Shown piece after piece: positions 37,324 to 46,880 of a stretch of DNA of 64,000 bases. The stretch lies in the NCBI GenBank assembly GCA_001443545.1, contig LMAD01000006.1, forward strand, positions 21,173-85,172. The letters are read 5' to 3'. The DNA is from Acidimicrobiaceae bacterium RAAP-2 (GTDB lineage Bacteria > Actinomycetota > Acidimicrobiia > Acidimicrobiales > RAAP-2). The position numbers were made by a program, and so were the translations under genes. Below the pieces are notes generated by a model, which saw nothing but the letters and a program-made list of their open reading frames with translations, made no database searches and had not been told where the DNA came from. The first letter of the stretch is position 1; each line of letters starts with the position of its first letter.

Positions 37324-38043
37324 GTGCCCCGGCGCCTCTTCGTCCCCCTCGTCCTCGCCCTCTCGGTGACGATCGTGCTCGCCGCAGGGGCCGTCTTCGT
37401 GCTCTCACGACGCACCGCCCCGGCGGGCGCACCGCTGCGGGTCAGCGGGATCCCCGCCGCCGTAACATCGCACGAAGCCGACCTGATGGCGCTCTCGCCG
37501 GTGCCCAGTCACCCGGCACCCGCCTTCTCCCTGGTCGACCAGCGCGGGCGCACCGTGTCGTTGGCCGCCTTTCGCGGTCGACCGGTCGTCTTGAACTTCA
37601 TGGACCCCCACTGCGTGGACATCTGTCCCCTGGTCGCCCAGGAGCTGCGCTTCGCCGAGGCCGACCTCACGGGGGTGGCCAAAGACACCGTCTTCCTCGC
37701 CGTGAACGTCAACCCCTACGCGCACGCGGTGAGCGACGTCGCGAGCTTCTCGCGCACGCACCTGCTCGACTCGATCACGACCTGGCACTTCCTCACCGGT
37801 CCCCTGGCCACGTTGCGCGCCGTCTGGCGCGCCTACGGCGTCGAGGTCCACGCACCGAGCCCGACGGCCGACGTCATCCACACCTCGGTGACCTACTTCA
37901 TCGACCCCGCGGGCCACGAGCGCTACGTCGCCTCACCGATCGTCAACCACCGCGCGACGGGCGCGGCCTTCTTGGCGGCCGACACCCTACGCGCCTGGGG
38001 GCGGGGCATCGCGGCGCTCGCCACCTCGATGGCGCGGGGCTAG
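37324..38043 (+). CDS. Membrane-anchored SCO1/SenC-type thioredoxin-fold protein
   Basis: A 239-residue protein with an N-terminal anchor (VPLVLALSVTIVLAAGAVFVL) and a thioredoxin fold. The copper or redox motif C97-V-D-I-C101 and the distal His186 in VIHTSVTYFID match SCO1, which delivers copper to the CuA site of cytochrome oxidase. No oxidase genes are here. The start is GTG 37324, close behind dgt. It is convergent with the EAL gene. Confidence 0.88.
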   Translation: MPRRLFVPLVLALSVTIVLAAGAVFVLSRRTAPAGAPLRVSGIPAAVTSHEADLMALSPVPSHPAPAFSLVDQRGRTVSLAAFRGRPVVLNFMDPHCVDICPLVAQELRFAEADLTGVAKDTVFLAVNVNPYAHAVSDVASFSRTHLLDSITTWHFLTGPLATLRAVWRAYGVEVHAPSPTADVIHTSVTYFIDPAGHERYVASPIVNHRATGAAFLAADTLRAWGRGIAALATSMARG

Positions 38044-40971
38044 TCAACTGAACGAGGCGGGGTGACCAAACAAGAAGCCCTGGCCGAGCATGGCTCGACC
38101 CCCGATGGTTGCACCGAGGCTACGCAAGGTCGCCGCCTCCGCTTCGGTCTCCACTCCCTCGGCGATGATCGTGGCGTCACTCTCGGCGGCGAAATAGGCC
38201 ATGGCGGCCGCCATCGACTGACGGACGCGGTCCCGGTCGATGTCGCGCACGATCGAGATATCGAGCTTCACGAACGCCGGCTCGAGCTCGATGATGTGGG
38301 TGAGACTCGTGAAGCCCGCCCCGGCGTCATCCACGGCCAGCCGTACGCCGGGCATGGCCCCAATCGCCTGACGAACTGCGCCGTAGTCCTCGACGATGGC
38401 GTGCTCGGTGATCTCGACGACGATCGGCCGGTTCTTGCCCACGATGACTCGGGCGGCGGTGCCATCGATGATGGCGGCCGGCGAGAAGTTGACGCTCAGC
38501 CAGATCTCGGGCGGCAAGGATGACGCCGCGTCGATCGCCGCGACCACGCAGCTCGCTTCCAACGCGGGACCGAGTCCCACGGAGTGGGCCGCGATGAACT
38601 GTCGTTCGGGCGACTCGCCGTCGTCGAAACGGGTGAGGGCCTCGTAGCCAACGACGGCGCCGCTCTCCAAGTCAACGAAGGGTTGAAAGACCGGTCGGAA
38701 TCGATGCGCGTTGATCACGTCGCGAATCTCGGCGCGCACCCGTTCGGTGCGTTCGTAGAATCCGGCCTGGTCCCCGACGAGCGTGCCGGCAAACGAGCCG
38801 AGTTGCTCGTAGGTCGACAAGCGAGAATCGTGCCAGGTGGGGGCGTTGGGGTCCCTTGAAGAGAGAAGAAGCAACCCGATTGGCTCTCGGTCGTGGCGAA
38901 TCGGCACGAAGGCCGCGGTGACGAAACCCCGTGCGGACCATGCCCGCACGATGGCGGTGTCCATCGACCTCGGCGGGTCCGCAATCGACATCCACCACGC
39001 GCCGACCTCGGCTCGATCGAGCAGCGCCCTGGAGACGCGCGATTCGAGTTCGACACCGACGTGGATTCCTCGCATCGCTGCGCCAGCGACTCCGACCGGA
39101 CGAAGGCGTCCGCCGGGAGCGATCATCATGACCGAAACGGTCGCGACGTGCTCGAGGTCAGTGGCCGCCCGGGCGAGAGCACCGGCGGTCTCGTCGAGCG
39201 TGCCGCCCGGACGTACCTCGCGCATGATCGTCAGGATCGTCGACTGATCACGTTGTTCGCGCGTGAGGGCGGCCTCGAGCGTGCGGACGGCCGAGACGTC
39301 CCGTTTCACCGCGACGTACGCCGTGACGAAGTCGAATTCGTCGGTAATCGGCGTGATCGTCGCTTCCTCCTCGTAGAGATCACCGCTCTTTCGACGATTC
39401 ACCAACGATCCGCGCCAACTTTGCCCTCGCGCGAGGGTGGCCCAGATCTCCTCGTCGTACGCCGGATCGTGCGGGCCGCCTTGAAGGTTTCGCAGGTCCT
39501 GGCCAATCAACTCGTCAGCGTCGTAACCGCTGCTCCGGAGCATCGCCGGGTTCGCGTAGACGATCAACCCTGCCGTATCGGCGACCAGGATTGATTCGCC
39601 AGCCTGGTCGATCACCTGCGTAAGGAGGTTCTGATCGCGTCGCGACGCCGTGAGTTGAGCCTGGTCGCGTAGGCGACTGATTCCAAACTCCACTTCGTGG
39701 GCCAGGTCTTCGAAGAGGATTACCTCGTTTGCACCAAAGGCCCGCACTTCTTTGGCGTACACCATCAGCACGCCGTCGACCGACCCACCGAGCGTAACTG
39801 GCACGACGATGACCGAGCGGAACCCGTGCTGTTCAGTGACCTCGTGCCAGGGGGAGGTCCACGAATCTCGCCGCAGGTCGTCCACGACGACCGTCTTGGA
39901 GGTGCGCACTACCCGACCCATCGGCGCATCGCTGTTGGGACCATCAGCCCACGTCACCTGCACGACGTCGGTGTAGTCGGCGTGCTGTTTACTCGACGTC
40001 ACCGTCGACATCGAACGACGATCGTCGTGTACCACTCGGGCGTACCACGCGAACGCGTAGCCGCCCTCGTCAACCGCCGCTTGACACATCGCCTGGAGCA
40101 TCGTCGTCTCGTCGTCGGCGTACACCAGGATTCGACTCGCCGCAGACAGCGTGTCAAAGGCTCGCTCGGCGACGACCTCTGACTGACAGTCCCGCAGTCC
40201 GACGACCGCCGCCGCCACGGTGCCGTCACCGTCGCGAACCGGGCTCGCGTGCAGCTGCATCCAACGCCAGTCGCCATTCGCAGTCCGATAGCGGATCAAC
40301 TCGCCGTGCACGTCACGCCCCCGATAGACCAGGGCGCGCCACTCCAGCAACGTCTCACGATCCTCGTCGGCGACGAGGTCAATCGACAGCGTGCCGACGA
40401 TACTTTCGACCGACCAACCCAACACGTCGGCGACTGACGGCGAAATCCACACGATGACGCCGGCGGGGTTGGTCATCATCACTACGTCCGACGCGTTTTC
40501 GGCGAGAAGTCGATACCGCTGGCTCGCCACGACACGATCGGTCACGTCGCGCCAGGTGTAACTAATCGCGTCGCCGACCTTCACGGCGCGCACATCGTAG
40601 TGACCCTCCTCGTGCAATATCTCGTTGGCGTAGATCACATCGTCGAGGACGAGCGACTCACCGGTCTCAACCGTGTGGACGAAATGGTCGAAGAGGCCCG
40701 AAGTGCGGTGCCCGGGTAGCAGGGTGAGCAGGCGCGCGCCGATCAATTCTTCCCGGGTCGTGTGATTGATCGCGATGGCGGCTCGATTCGCCTCCTCGTA
40801 TTCGAAGTCGATGACTCGACCCGACCGATCACGTACCGCGCGCATCACGACGAGCGGATCAAACATCGTCTCCAAAATTGCTGAGACCGTAACCCGAATA
40901 TCGAGGGGCAGTTCGGAGGCACTACCCCCGCTTCGCCCTTGCGGCGGTATCGGTTCAAACTCGATGGTCAT
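38044..40971 (-). CDS. PAS/GAF sensor with EAL cyclic-di-GMP phosphodiesterase domain
   Basis: A 975-residue cytoplasmic protein. In order: PAS-like (about 25-145), PAS (150-270), GAF (275-430), PAS (445-570), GAF (575-710), EAL (720-970). The EAL residues look intact: YEALTRF, NFSPAAI, EITEHAI, DDAGAGFTSL, KLDISIVRDI and AEGVETE. There is no GGDEF domain. It should hydrolyse cyclic di-GMP in response to cytosolic ligands or light/redox cues on the PAS/GAF modules. ATG 40971 has GGAGGAG six bases upstream. Confidence 0.9.
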   Translation of the reverse strand: MTIEFEPIPPQGRSGGSASELPLDIRVTVSAILETMFDPLVVMRAVRDRSGRVIDFEYEEANRAAIAINHTTREELIGARLLTLLPGHRTSGLFDHFVHTVETGESLVLDDVIYANEILHEEGHYDVRAVKVGDAISYTWRDVTDRVVASQRYRLLAENASDVVMMTNPAGVIVWISPSVADVLGWSVESIVGTLSIDLVADEDRETLLEWRALVYRGRDVHGELIRYRTANGDWRWMQLHASPVRDGDGTVAAAVVGLRDCQSEVVAERAFDTLSAASRILVYADDETTMLQAMCQAAVDEGGYAFAWYARVVHDDRRSMSTVTSSKQHADYTDVVQVTWADGPNSDAPMGRVVRTSKTVVVDDLRRDSWTSPWHEVTEQHGFRSVIVVPVTLGGSVDGVLMVYAKEVRAFGANEVILFEDLAHEVEFGISRLRDQAQLTASRRDQNLLTQVIDQAGESILVADTAGLIVYANPAMLRSSGYDADELIGQDLRNLQGGPHDPAYDEEIWATLARGQSWRGSLVNRRKSGDLYEEEATITPITDEFDFVTAYVAVKRDVSAVRTLEAALTREQRDQSTILTIMREVRPGGTLDETAGALARAATDLEHVATVSVMMIAPGGRLRPVGVAGAAMRGIHVGVELESRVSRALLDRAEVGAWWMSIADPPRSMDTAIVRAWSARGFVTAAFVPIRHDREPIGLLLLSSRDPNAPTWHDSRLSTYEQLGSFAGTLVGDQAGFYERTERVRAEIRDVINAHRFRPVFQPFVDLESGAVVGYEALTRFDDGESPERQFIAAHSVGLGPALEASCVVAAIDAASSLPPEIWLSVNFSPAAIIDGTAARVIVGKNRPIVVEITEHAIVEDYGAVRQAIGAMPGVRLAVDDAGAGFTSLTHIIELEPAFVKLDISIVRDIDRDRVRQSMAAAMAYFAAESDATIIAEGVETEAEAATLRSLGATIGGRAMLGQGFLFGHPASFS

Positions 40972-41649
40972 CGAATACTCCTCCGAGTGACCACGTCAAC
41001 TCGTGCTGGCATCGTACGTTGATTCCACTCTCGACGGCAACGTTTTTGGAGTTGTCACTCCGTAGTTCGACGTGAGTGAAATAGTGCGAACGACGACTGG
41101 TAGATTAAGGCCTTCCGTGTTGGTACCGAGTCATAAACGCGAGTCTCGTTCTCGTAGAGATTGTGGTTAATTGCGATCTGCGACACCGATGCTCGCGAGT
41201 GGTCCATCGACGCGACAGCGTCGGCGAAGATCTGGCGACCAACTCGATCCGAGCGCTGGCGCCGGCGAATACGAGATGAGAGAAACCTCGTCCTTGTTCG
41301 CGAGCAACTTCCGCGACCGGTCTGGACGCGCTGGCCCGCGCCCTCGAGTCTCCCTTCGAAAATCCCGAACCTTTTCGCCACCGGCGTGGCCCTCAAAGCC
41401 GTCCTACTCCACCTGCTGGCCACCAAAACGACCTGCGCTAGGCGGTATACGCGCGACTAGCCGGCGCCTTCGGCGTCGTCGATGAGCGTCGATCAAAGTA
41501 AGCCAATGTCGAGGCGGCAATCGCCGCCGGCCCGCGGCTGGCGACCCGAGTCAGCGCACCCACCGTGCCCAGGGCTGTCGACTCGAGATGCTCGAGGTCA
41601 TCGCGCTAGGCGCCACGAGGTCCGCGCCCTGCTCGAAGCCGCGCTCTGA
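40972..41649. other. Long intergenic stretch with no convincing gene
   Basis: About 680 bases between the EAL gene and the SDR gene. Both strands have open frames but none shows a ribosome site, known motif or consistent codon use. Bases near 41000-41200 are more AT-rich than the rest and should include the EAL gene promoter. GGCGGC, AATC, GCCGCC at 41513-41528 could be a hairpin ending the SDR transcript. Minus-strand codons at roughly 41457-41600 look gene-like (GALTRVASRGPAAIAAS) and end at a TAG, possibly the 3' scrap of a lost gene. Confidence 0.5.
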
Positions 41650-42495
41650 CTACGGCTTGGTCGCCCCCTCGAGGTTGATCCGCGGCGGATCGCCCCCGCC
41701 CATCCAGGCCGCGCGCTGCTCGGTGGTGCGGACCGCGGCGTGCTCGTGGGTGAGGATCCAGAACCGGTCGGCCAAGACCGCCGCGGTCACGGCCTCGGCG
41801 ACGACGCGGGGCTCGATCCCGGCCTTCACCGCGTCGCCCGCCATCGAGCCGATGGCGCGCACCGTCGGGTCGTCGTTGTAGGCCCGCAGGTCCTCGGGCA
41901 TGTTGCGCTCGGACTCGTGGATCCGCGTGCGCACGAAGCCCGGACAGAGCACCGAGGTGCCCACCCGCTTGCCCGAGAGGCGCAGCTCGTGGAACAGCGA
42001 CTCGGCGATCCCGACGACGGCGAACTTGCTCGCGCAGTACGGGCCCATGCCCGGCACCCCGCCGAGCCCGGCGAGGGAGGCCGTGGAGACGACGTGGCCC
42101 TCGTTCTGCTCGAGGAAGAGCGGCACGAAGGCGTTGATGCCGTTGATCACCCCGTCGACGTTCACCCCCATCACCCAGTCCCAGACGGCCTTGGGCGTGC
42201 CGATGGCCGGACCGGCCCCGACTCCGGCGTTGTTGAAGACGAGGTGGGCCCCGCCGAAGGTCGCGAGCGCGGCCTCGCGCAGGGCGACGACGTCGGCCTC
42301 GACGGCGACGTCACCAGCGACCCCGACGACCCGGGCCCCGTTCTCGCGAAGCGTCTCGACGGCGCGCGCGAGGGCGGCCTCCTCGACGTCGCCGAGCACG
42401 AGCGACGCGCCGGCCTCGGCCATGCGCTGGGCCGTGGCGAGGCCGATCCCGCTGGCCCCACCCGTGATCACTGCGGTTCTCCCGTTGAGTTCCAT
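41650..42495 (-). CDS. SDR-family NAD(P)-dependent oxidoreductase
   Basis: A 281-residue short-chain dehydrogenase. Cofactor motif TGGASGIG at 11-18, NNAG at 88-91, catalytic S140, Y153 and K157 (YCASK). D36 after the second strand suggests NAD preference. The C-terminus continues with the typical PGFVRTRI segment. Substrate unknown. ATG 42495 with GAGG upstream. Confidence 0.92.
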   Translation of the reverse strand: MELNGRTAVITGGASGIGLATAQRMAEAGASLVLGDVEEAALARAVETLRENGARVVGVAGDVAVEADVVALREAALATFGGAHLVFNNAGVGAGPAIGTPKAVWDWVMGVNVDGVINGINAFVPLFLEQNEGHVVSTASLAGLGGVPGMGPYCASKFAVVGIAESLFHELRLSGKRVGTSVLCPGFVRTRIHESERNMPEDLRAYNDDPTVRAIGSMAGDAVKAGIEPRVVAEAVTAAVLADRFWILTHEHAAVRTTEQRAAWMGGGDPPRINLEGATKP

Positions 42496-42629
42496 GACCT
42501 CTACCCCGTTCTCGTGCCGTGACGACTACCCGACGATAGACCGCACAACTCCGTGCCGGCAGGGTGGGCGCAACGGCACGGTCGAAGGGTCCAGCACGAG
42601 GTGCCGCGGTATTGGTCACGACCCACGGG

Positions 42630-43733
42630 TCAGACGAGCTTGAGCTCCTGGCGATAGACCCGCGCCGGTCCCTGGCGCACGATCACGTCCGCGAGCGCAA
42701 CGAAGGCCTTGGCGACGTCACTCTCGGGCTCGTAGACGACGACCGGGTCGCCGAGGTCACCGCCGCTGCGCAGCTGGGGGTCGAGGGGGATCTGGCCGAG
42801 CAACGCGACACCGAGGTCGCTCGCCAGCTTCGCGCCGCCACCGGCGCCGAAGATCTCGTAGCGCTGGCCGTCGTCGCCGACGAACCAGCTCATGTTCTCG
42901 ATCACCCCGCGCACGCTGAGCTTGAGGGCCCGCGCGGCGTAGGCGCTGCGCTGGGCGACGCGCTGGGCGGCCGGCTGGGGGGTCGTGACGACGTACATCT
43001 CCACGCGCGGCAGGATCTCGGACAACGTCAGGGCCACGTCGCCGGTGCCCGGGGGCATGTCGATCAGCAAGAAGTCGGGCTCGTCCCACCACGCCTCGGT
43101 GACCAGCTGCTCAATCGCCTTGTGCAGCATCGGCCCGCGCCAGATGACCGGCTGCTCGTCGGGCACGAAGTAGCCCATCGAGACGCAGCGCACCCCGTGG
43201 GCGAGGGTCGGGATGACGGTATCGCCGAGCACGATCGGGTCGTGGTCGGCGCCGAGCATCTTGGGCAGCGAGAAGCCGTAGACGTCGGCGTCGAGGACCC
43301 CGACCTGGTGACCGGCCTGGGCGAGCGCGATCGCGAGGTTGACCGTCACCGAGGACTTGCCGACGCCGCCCTTGCCCGAGGAGATCCCGAGCACGCGGGT
43401 CTTGGCGAGCTTGTCGAGGAACTTGGGGGTCGCGCCGTCGTGGTGGTGGCCCGGTCCCGGCTCGGCGGTCATGTTGCCGCGCAGGAAGTTGCGTAGCTCG
43501 AGGCGTTCGTCGTCGGTCATCGAGCGCACCGTCACGTGCGCGCCCGGGGCGACGTCGGCGATCTCGTCCTCGAGCCAGGGCCGGTTCGGCCACTCGACGA
43601 CGGGCAGCACCAGTTCGACCGCCGTTCGCCCGTCGCGGACTTCGACGACGCCGAGGAAGCCCAGCTCCTCGAGGGACCGGACCAGCTGGGGTTCGGTTAT
43701 CGCGCCAATCGCCTGGCGTAGCTCATCGGACAT
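42630..43733 (-). CDS. mrp: Mrp/ApbC-family iron-sulfur carrier ATPase
   Basis: A 367-residue P-loop ATPase. Residues 1-90 form a MIP18/DUF59-like domain; the deviant Walker A GKGGVGKS is at 120-127, followed by DADVYGFSLPKMLG and DMPPGTGDVALTL. Family members carry [4Fe-4S] clusters to apoproteins. The CxxC often found near the C-terminus in this family is absent here, which is common in actinobacterial members I cannot verify. ATG 43733 has GAGGAG upstream, and the gene is divergent from a SufR-like regulator. Confidence 0.9.
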   Translation of the reverse strand: MSDELRQAIGAITEPQLVRSLEELGFLGVVEVRDGRTAVELVLPVVEWPNRPWLEDEIADVAPGAHVTVRSMTDDERLELRNFLRGNMTAEPGPGHHHDGATPKFLDKLAKTRVLGISSGKGGVGKSSVTVNLAIALAQAGHQVGVLDADVYGFSLPKMLGADHDPIVLGDTVIPTLAHGVRCVSMGYFVPDEQPVIWRGPMLHKAIEQLVTEAWWDEPDFLLIDMPPGTGDVALTLSEILPRVEMYVVTTPQPAAQRVAQRSAYAARALKLSVRGVIENMSWFVGDDGQRYEIFGAGGGAKLASDLGVALLGQIPLDPQLRSGGDLGDPVVVYEPESDVAKAFVALADVIVRQGPARVYRQELKLV

Positions 43734-43807
43734 CGGTGTCTCCTCGTGTTCGCCCCCGTACGAGGTTACCGTCGCGTCACGGGGGTTCCGCTTCTAGACT
43801 GCCGAGC

Positions 43808-44518
43808 GTGAGCATCCGCGAGACCGAACTCGACCCGGGCCTCTTCAACGCCACGGTCACCAGTCTCACCCACTCCTTCGGCGACCGCACGCGTCGCGCC
43901 ATCTACCTCTACCTGCGCGAGAATCCCGGCACGACCGCGACCGAGCTGGCCGAACACTGCCAGGTCCACGCGAACGTCGTGCGCCACCACCTCGAGCGAC
44001 TCTCCGAGGGCGGCTACGTCACCTACGACAACCTGCGCAAGACCACCGTCGGACGTCCGGCCAAGGGCTACCGGGTCGTGGACAACGCCCCGGCGATGGA
44101 GGCGGCGGTGCGACGCGACGCGCTGCTCGTCGCACTGCTCGAACGGGCCCTGGACCGACTCGGGGCCAGTGAGGCCGAGACCATCGCCCACCAGGTCGGC
44201 GTCGAGTACGGACGCGGACTCGGGGCCAGCGGCGCGAACTTAGAGACCGGACGGCCGGTGAAGGCGGCGCTCGCCTCGATCGCGGGACTGCTCAACGCCC
44301 ACGGCTTCGCCGCGCGCGCCGAGGACGAGGAGAACGGCGTCTCGGTCGTCTCGGAGAACTGCCCGTTCGGCCTCGCGGCCCAGCACCACCCGGTGCTCTG
44401 CGCCGTCGACCGGGGTCTGATCGCCGGCATGCTCGAGGGCGTGGGCAGCGCGCGCACCGCGGTGACCCTCTCCTCACGGGCCCTCGGCGACGACGCCTGC
44501 CGGCACCGCCTCAACTAG
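43808..44518 (+). CDS. SufR-like winged-helix regulator
   Basis: A 236-residue regulator. The N-terminal winged helix is ArsR/DeoR-like (TRRAIYLYLRENPGTTATELAEHCQVHANVVRHHLERLSEGGYV). The C-terminal domain has C in ENCPFGL, C in HPVLCAVDRG and C in DDACRHRL, the Cys arrangement of SufR-type iron-sulfur-sensing repressors. It diverges from mrp across about 75 bases, so it may control that gene. GTG 43808 is the likely start. Confidence 0.83.
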   Translation: MSIRETELDPGLFNATVTSLTHSFGDRTRRAIYLYLRENPGTTATELAEHCQVHANVVRHHLERLSEGGYVTYDNLRKTTVGRPAKGYRVVDNAPAMEAAVRRDALLVALLERALDRLGASEAETIAHQVGVEYGRGLGASGANLETGRPVKAALASIAGLLNAHGFAARAEDEENGVSVVSENCPFGLAAQHHPVLCAVDRGLIAGMLEGVGSARTAVTLSSRALGDDACRHRLN

Positions 44519-44910
44519 TCGGTCCGACCGGGCGTGACGACCGTCACCGCCGAGGACCGCGCGGCCTCAATCACTCGCTCGTCGTAGGCCACGATCCCCT
44601 CGAGGTCGTCGCCGAGCTCCAGCGCCGACGCCACGTGCAACGCGTCGAGCGAACGCAGCGACGGCGGATCGACGAGGCCGGCGTGGAGATAGGTCGAGGC
44701 GCTAGGCAACACCAGCGCGATCGCCGCGAGGGCGTCGTCGACCCGCTCGCGATCCACGCCCAGTCGAGCGGCCGCTCGCAACGATTCGGTCCGCAACAGG
44801 TGCGACGACCAGAGGTTGTCGTGCTCGAGGCACCACGCCCGCAGCGCCGGTGACTCCGCCTCGAGCACGACCAACTTGAGGAAGGCCGAAGTGTCGAGGT
44901 ACCAGACCAT
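44515..44910 (-). CDS. vapC: VapC-type PIN-domain toxin ribonuclease
   Basis: A 131-residue PIN-domain protein with the acidic active site D6 (LDTSAF), E42 (RTES), D89 (SLDALH) and D110 (AYDER). These toxins cleave RNA, often tRNA or rRNA. The start overlaps the antitoxin stop as TGATG. It is convergent with the SufR-like gene, sharing four bases. Confidence 0.92.
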   Translation of the reverse strand: MVWYLDTSAFLKLVVLEAESPALRAWCLEHDNLWSSHLLRTESLRAAARLGVDRERVDDALAAIALVLPSASTYLHAGLVDPPSLRSLDALHVASALELGDDLEGIVAYDERVIEAARSSAVTVVTPGRTD

Positions 44911-45173
44911 CAGCGCTCGCCGCGCAGTTCGTCGAGGACGGCCGCGCTCGAGCGGGCAACCGACACCGGCTCGGCGAGCGAGACCAGGTCGCGCCGCGCC
45001 GGATCGACCCGTCCCGACGCCACCAAATTCGACGCGCCCGACACGCGCTCGGGCGAACTGAGAATCGCGACCAGCCGACCCCGATCGGTCACGCCGATCA
45101 CTTCGCCCTGGGCGACGCGGCGCAGAGCCGCCGACGCGTGCTGCTGGAGCTCGCGGACGCCGATGGTCTTCAT
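44910..45173 (-). CDS. vapB: Phd/YefM-type antitoxin paired with VapC
   Basis: An 87-residue antitoxin. MKTIGVRELQQHASAALRRVAQGEVIGVTDRGRLVAIL is the Phd/YefM DNA-binding fold; the acidic/Ser-rich C-terminus would bind the toxin. The ATG at 45173 is chosen over an in-frame start 13 codons upstream because a TACAAT promoter element lies in that upstream stretch. Coupled to vapC by TGATG. Confidence 0.9.
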   Translation of the reverse strand: MKTIGVRELQQHASAALRRVAQGEVIGVTDRGRLVAILSSPERVSGASNLVASGRVDPARRDLVSLAEPVSVARSSAAVLDELRGER

Positions 45174-45181
45174 GTGCGTCA

Positions 45182-45187
45182 ATTGTA
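45182..45187 (-). promoter_or_regulatory. TACAAT -10 element, leaderless vapBC promoter
   Basis: On the minus strand TACAAT ends eight bases before the vapB ATG and there is no ribosome site between them, so the transcript should start at or next to the ATG. A matching -35 hexamer is not clear. Confidence 0.55.
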
Positions 45188-45235
45188 GTACATAGCGATT
45201 CGAACCATTCACTCGGCCCGGACCGTTCGTCGCGA

Positions 45236-45973
45236 TCAGCCCGCGAGTCCGTAGCGCGCGAGGTACGGCGCGGCGACGCCCAACTGGGCCGGTGAGGGGT
45301 GCAGGGCGAGGAAGACCGTCAACTGGGCCTTGGCGAGGCGCGCGTTGCCCGGGGTCTCACTGGCGGCGATCGCGTAGTAGAGACGCGCCCCGGGGTCCTT
45401 CGGCGCGAGGGTGATGGCGCGACGCAGCGTCGCCGTGCCGAGGGCGACGAGCGTGACGTTCTTCACCGAGCTCCCCGCTGAGAAGTCGAGCCACCCGGTC
45501 TGGGTCAGCGCGACCACGTTGCGCGGGTCGAGTTGGAGCACCTGGGCGTAGGCGGCGAGCGCGGCGACGTCGTTGGCGTTGGCGACGTCGGCCTCGGCCT
45601 CGGTGAGCAGCTGGGTGATCTGGGCCGCGCGCCCGAGGGTCACCGATCCGGTGATCGAGGTGCCGGCCTGGCGCGGCTGGATCGCCGACCACAACACGAC
45701 CGCGACCGCGACGAAGAAGGCGAGCCCCGCGACGACGAGCCAGCGCTTGGAACGCACCCGTACCCCGGCACGCGTCGCGTCGGGCGCGGGCACGACCTCG
45801 GCCAACGCCGCGGCGCGCGCGACGAGGGCGGCGATGGCGCCTTCCTCGCGGACCTCGATCGAGACGAAGGCGGCGGCGCTGAGCTCACCGGCGGCGAACT
45901 CGCGACGGGCGTCGTCGAGGGAGGCCCGGCGCAGCGCGAGCTCGTCGTCGATTCCTCGGGCCGCGTCGTTCAT
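45236..45973 (-). CDS. ccmI: CcmI/CycH-like TPR protein of cytochrome c maturation
   Basis: A 245-residue protein with a cytosolic N-terminal helical region, one transmembrane helix at about 76-98 and an extracytoplasmic TPR region (ALAAYAQVLQLDPRNVVALTQTGWL, AITLAPKDPGARLYYAIA). CcmI chaperones apocytochrome c to CcmF/CcmH. The start overlaps the ccmH stop as ATGA. It is the last gene of the ccm run. Confidence 0.82.
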   Translation of the reverse strand: MNDAARGIDDELALRRASLDDARREFAAGELSAAAFVSIEVREEGAIAALVARAAALAEVVPAPDATRAGVRVRSKRWLVVAGLAFFVAVAVVLWSAIQPRQAGTSITGSVTLGRAAQITQLLTEAEADVANANDVAALAAYAQVLQLDPRNVVALTQTGWLDFSAGSSVKNVTLVALGTATLRRAITLAPKDPGARLYYAIAASETPGNARLAKAQLTVFLALHPSPAQLGVAAPYLARYGLAG

Positions 45974-46353
45974 CGCCGCCCCGCCAGTCGCAGCGCCGCG
46001 GCGAGCAGGGCCACCAGCCCGAGCAGCGGCACCAGCCAGAGCACGACCCCGAGCCCCGAGGTCGGGGGGCTCAACAGCACCGAGGTGCCGTAGGTCGACT
46101 CAAGCCGGGTGAGGATCGCGTTGTCGCTCTCGCCGCGGGCGACGAGCCGGGTGATCTCGCGACGCACCGCGAGCGACGAGGTCGAGGTCGACTGGGCGAC
46201 CGAGAGGTCCTCACAGGACGGACAGCGCACGAGGGTCTCGAGGTGGGCAACGCGTGACGCGTGGGTGGGCGCGTGCGGGTTCACCACGGCGACCGCCACG
46301 GCGACCACGACCAGCGCGGCCACGAAGGTCCAGAAGGACTTGAGGATCCTCAC
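45970..46353 (-). CDS. ccmH: CcmH, apocytochrome c thiol reductase
   Basis: A 127-residue membrane protein. It has an N-terminal helix, the CcmH signature LVRCPSCEDLSVAQS with C44 and C47, and a C-terminal helix (LGVVLWLVPLLGLVALLAAAL). It keeps apocytochrome CxxCH thiols reduced for haem attachment. Overlaps of GTGA with ccmG and ATGA with ccmI show tight coupling. Confidence 0.93.
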   Translation of the reverse strand: MRILKSFWTFVAALVVVAVAVAVVNPHAPTHASRVAHLETLVRCPSCEDLSVAQSTSTSSLAVRREITRLVARGESDNAILTRLESTYGTSVLLSPPTSGLGVVLWLVPLLGLVALLAAALRLAGRR

Positions 46354-46880
46354 GCTTTGACCCGCGCGACCACTCGGCGCAGCTGGGCGGCCGTCACCGG
46401 CCCGAGCAGGGTGGCCGCGACCCGGCCGCGCGCGTTGATGACGAAGGTCGTCGGCGGTGAGGTCACCCCGTAACGGTTGGCGATGACCCCGCCGGGGTCG
46501 ACGATGGAGGGGTAGAGCGAGCCGTAGTGGCGCGCGAAGGCGCTCGCCGCGGCGACGGTGTCGTTGAAGACGACCCCGACCACGGCCACCCCCCGGTGGC
46601 GCATCGACCAGGCGAAGGTCGAGAGCTCGGGCGCCTCGGCGACGCACGGACCGCACCACGAGGCCCAGAAGGAGAGGACCACGACCCGGCCGCGGTCGCT
46701 GGCGAGGTTGAGGTGTCCCCCGCCGAGCTCGGGGCCCGCGGCCGCGGGGGCCACGTGGCCGAGCAGCGGGCTCGGGGTGCTCGTCGCCTCGGTGACGGGG
46801 TGTCTCGTCGCGAGCAGCAGCGACAGCGCGGTCACCACGACGAGCACGCCGAGCGCGCTGACGGCGATCGAACGCTTCAC
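46350..46880 (-). CDS. ccmG: CcmG/DsbE-type thiol-disulfide oxidoreductase
   Basis: A 176-residue membrane-anchored thioredoxin-fold protein. The N-terminal anchor is at 5-24; the active site WASWCGPC gives C76 and C79; cis-Pro lies in TSPPTTFVI. It reduces CcmH or apocytochrome c. GTG 46880 has AGGAGG upstream and overlaps the ccmF stop as GTGA. Confidence 0.93.
   Translation of the reverse strand: MKRSIAVSALGVLVVVTALSLLLATRHPVTEATSTPSPLLGHVAPAAAGPELGGGHLNLASDRGRVVVLSFWASWCGPCVAEAPELSTFAWSMRHRGVAVVGVVFNDTVAAASAFARHYGSLYPSIVDPGGVIANRYGVTSPPTTFVINARGRVAATLLGPVTAAQLRRVVARVKA

Noticed and set aside
41055..41460. Opposed open frames in the 41 kb gap
   Set aside because: No ribosome site, Arg-rich composition, no motif, and the two overlap each other fully.
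45174..45212. Upstream start for vapB
   Set aside because: The 13 extra codons contain the TACAAT promoter element and precede the conserved MKTIGVRELQQH start.
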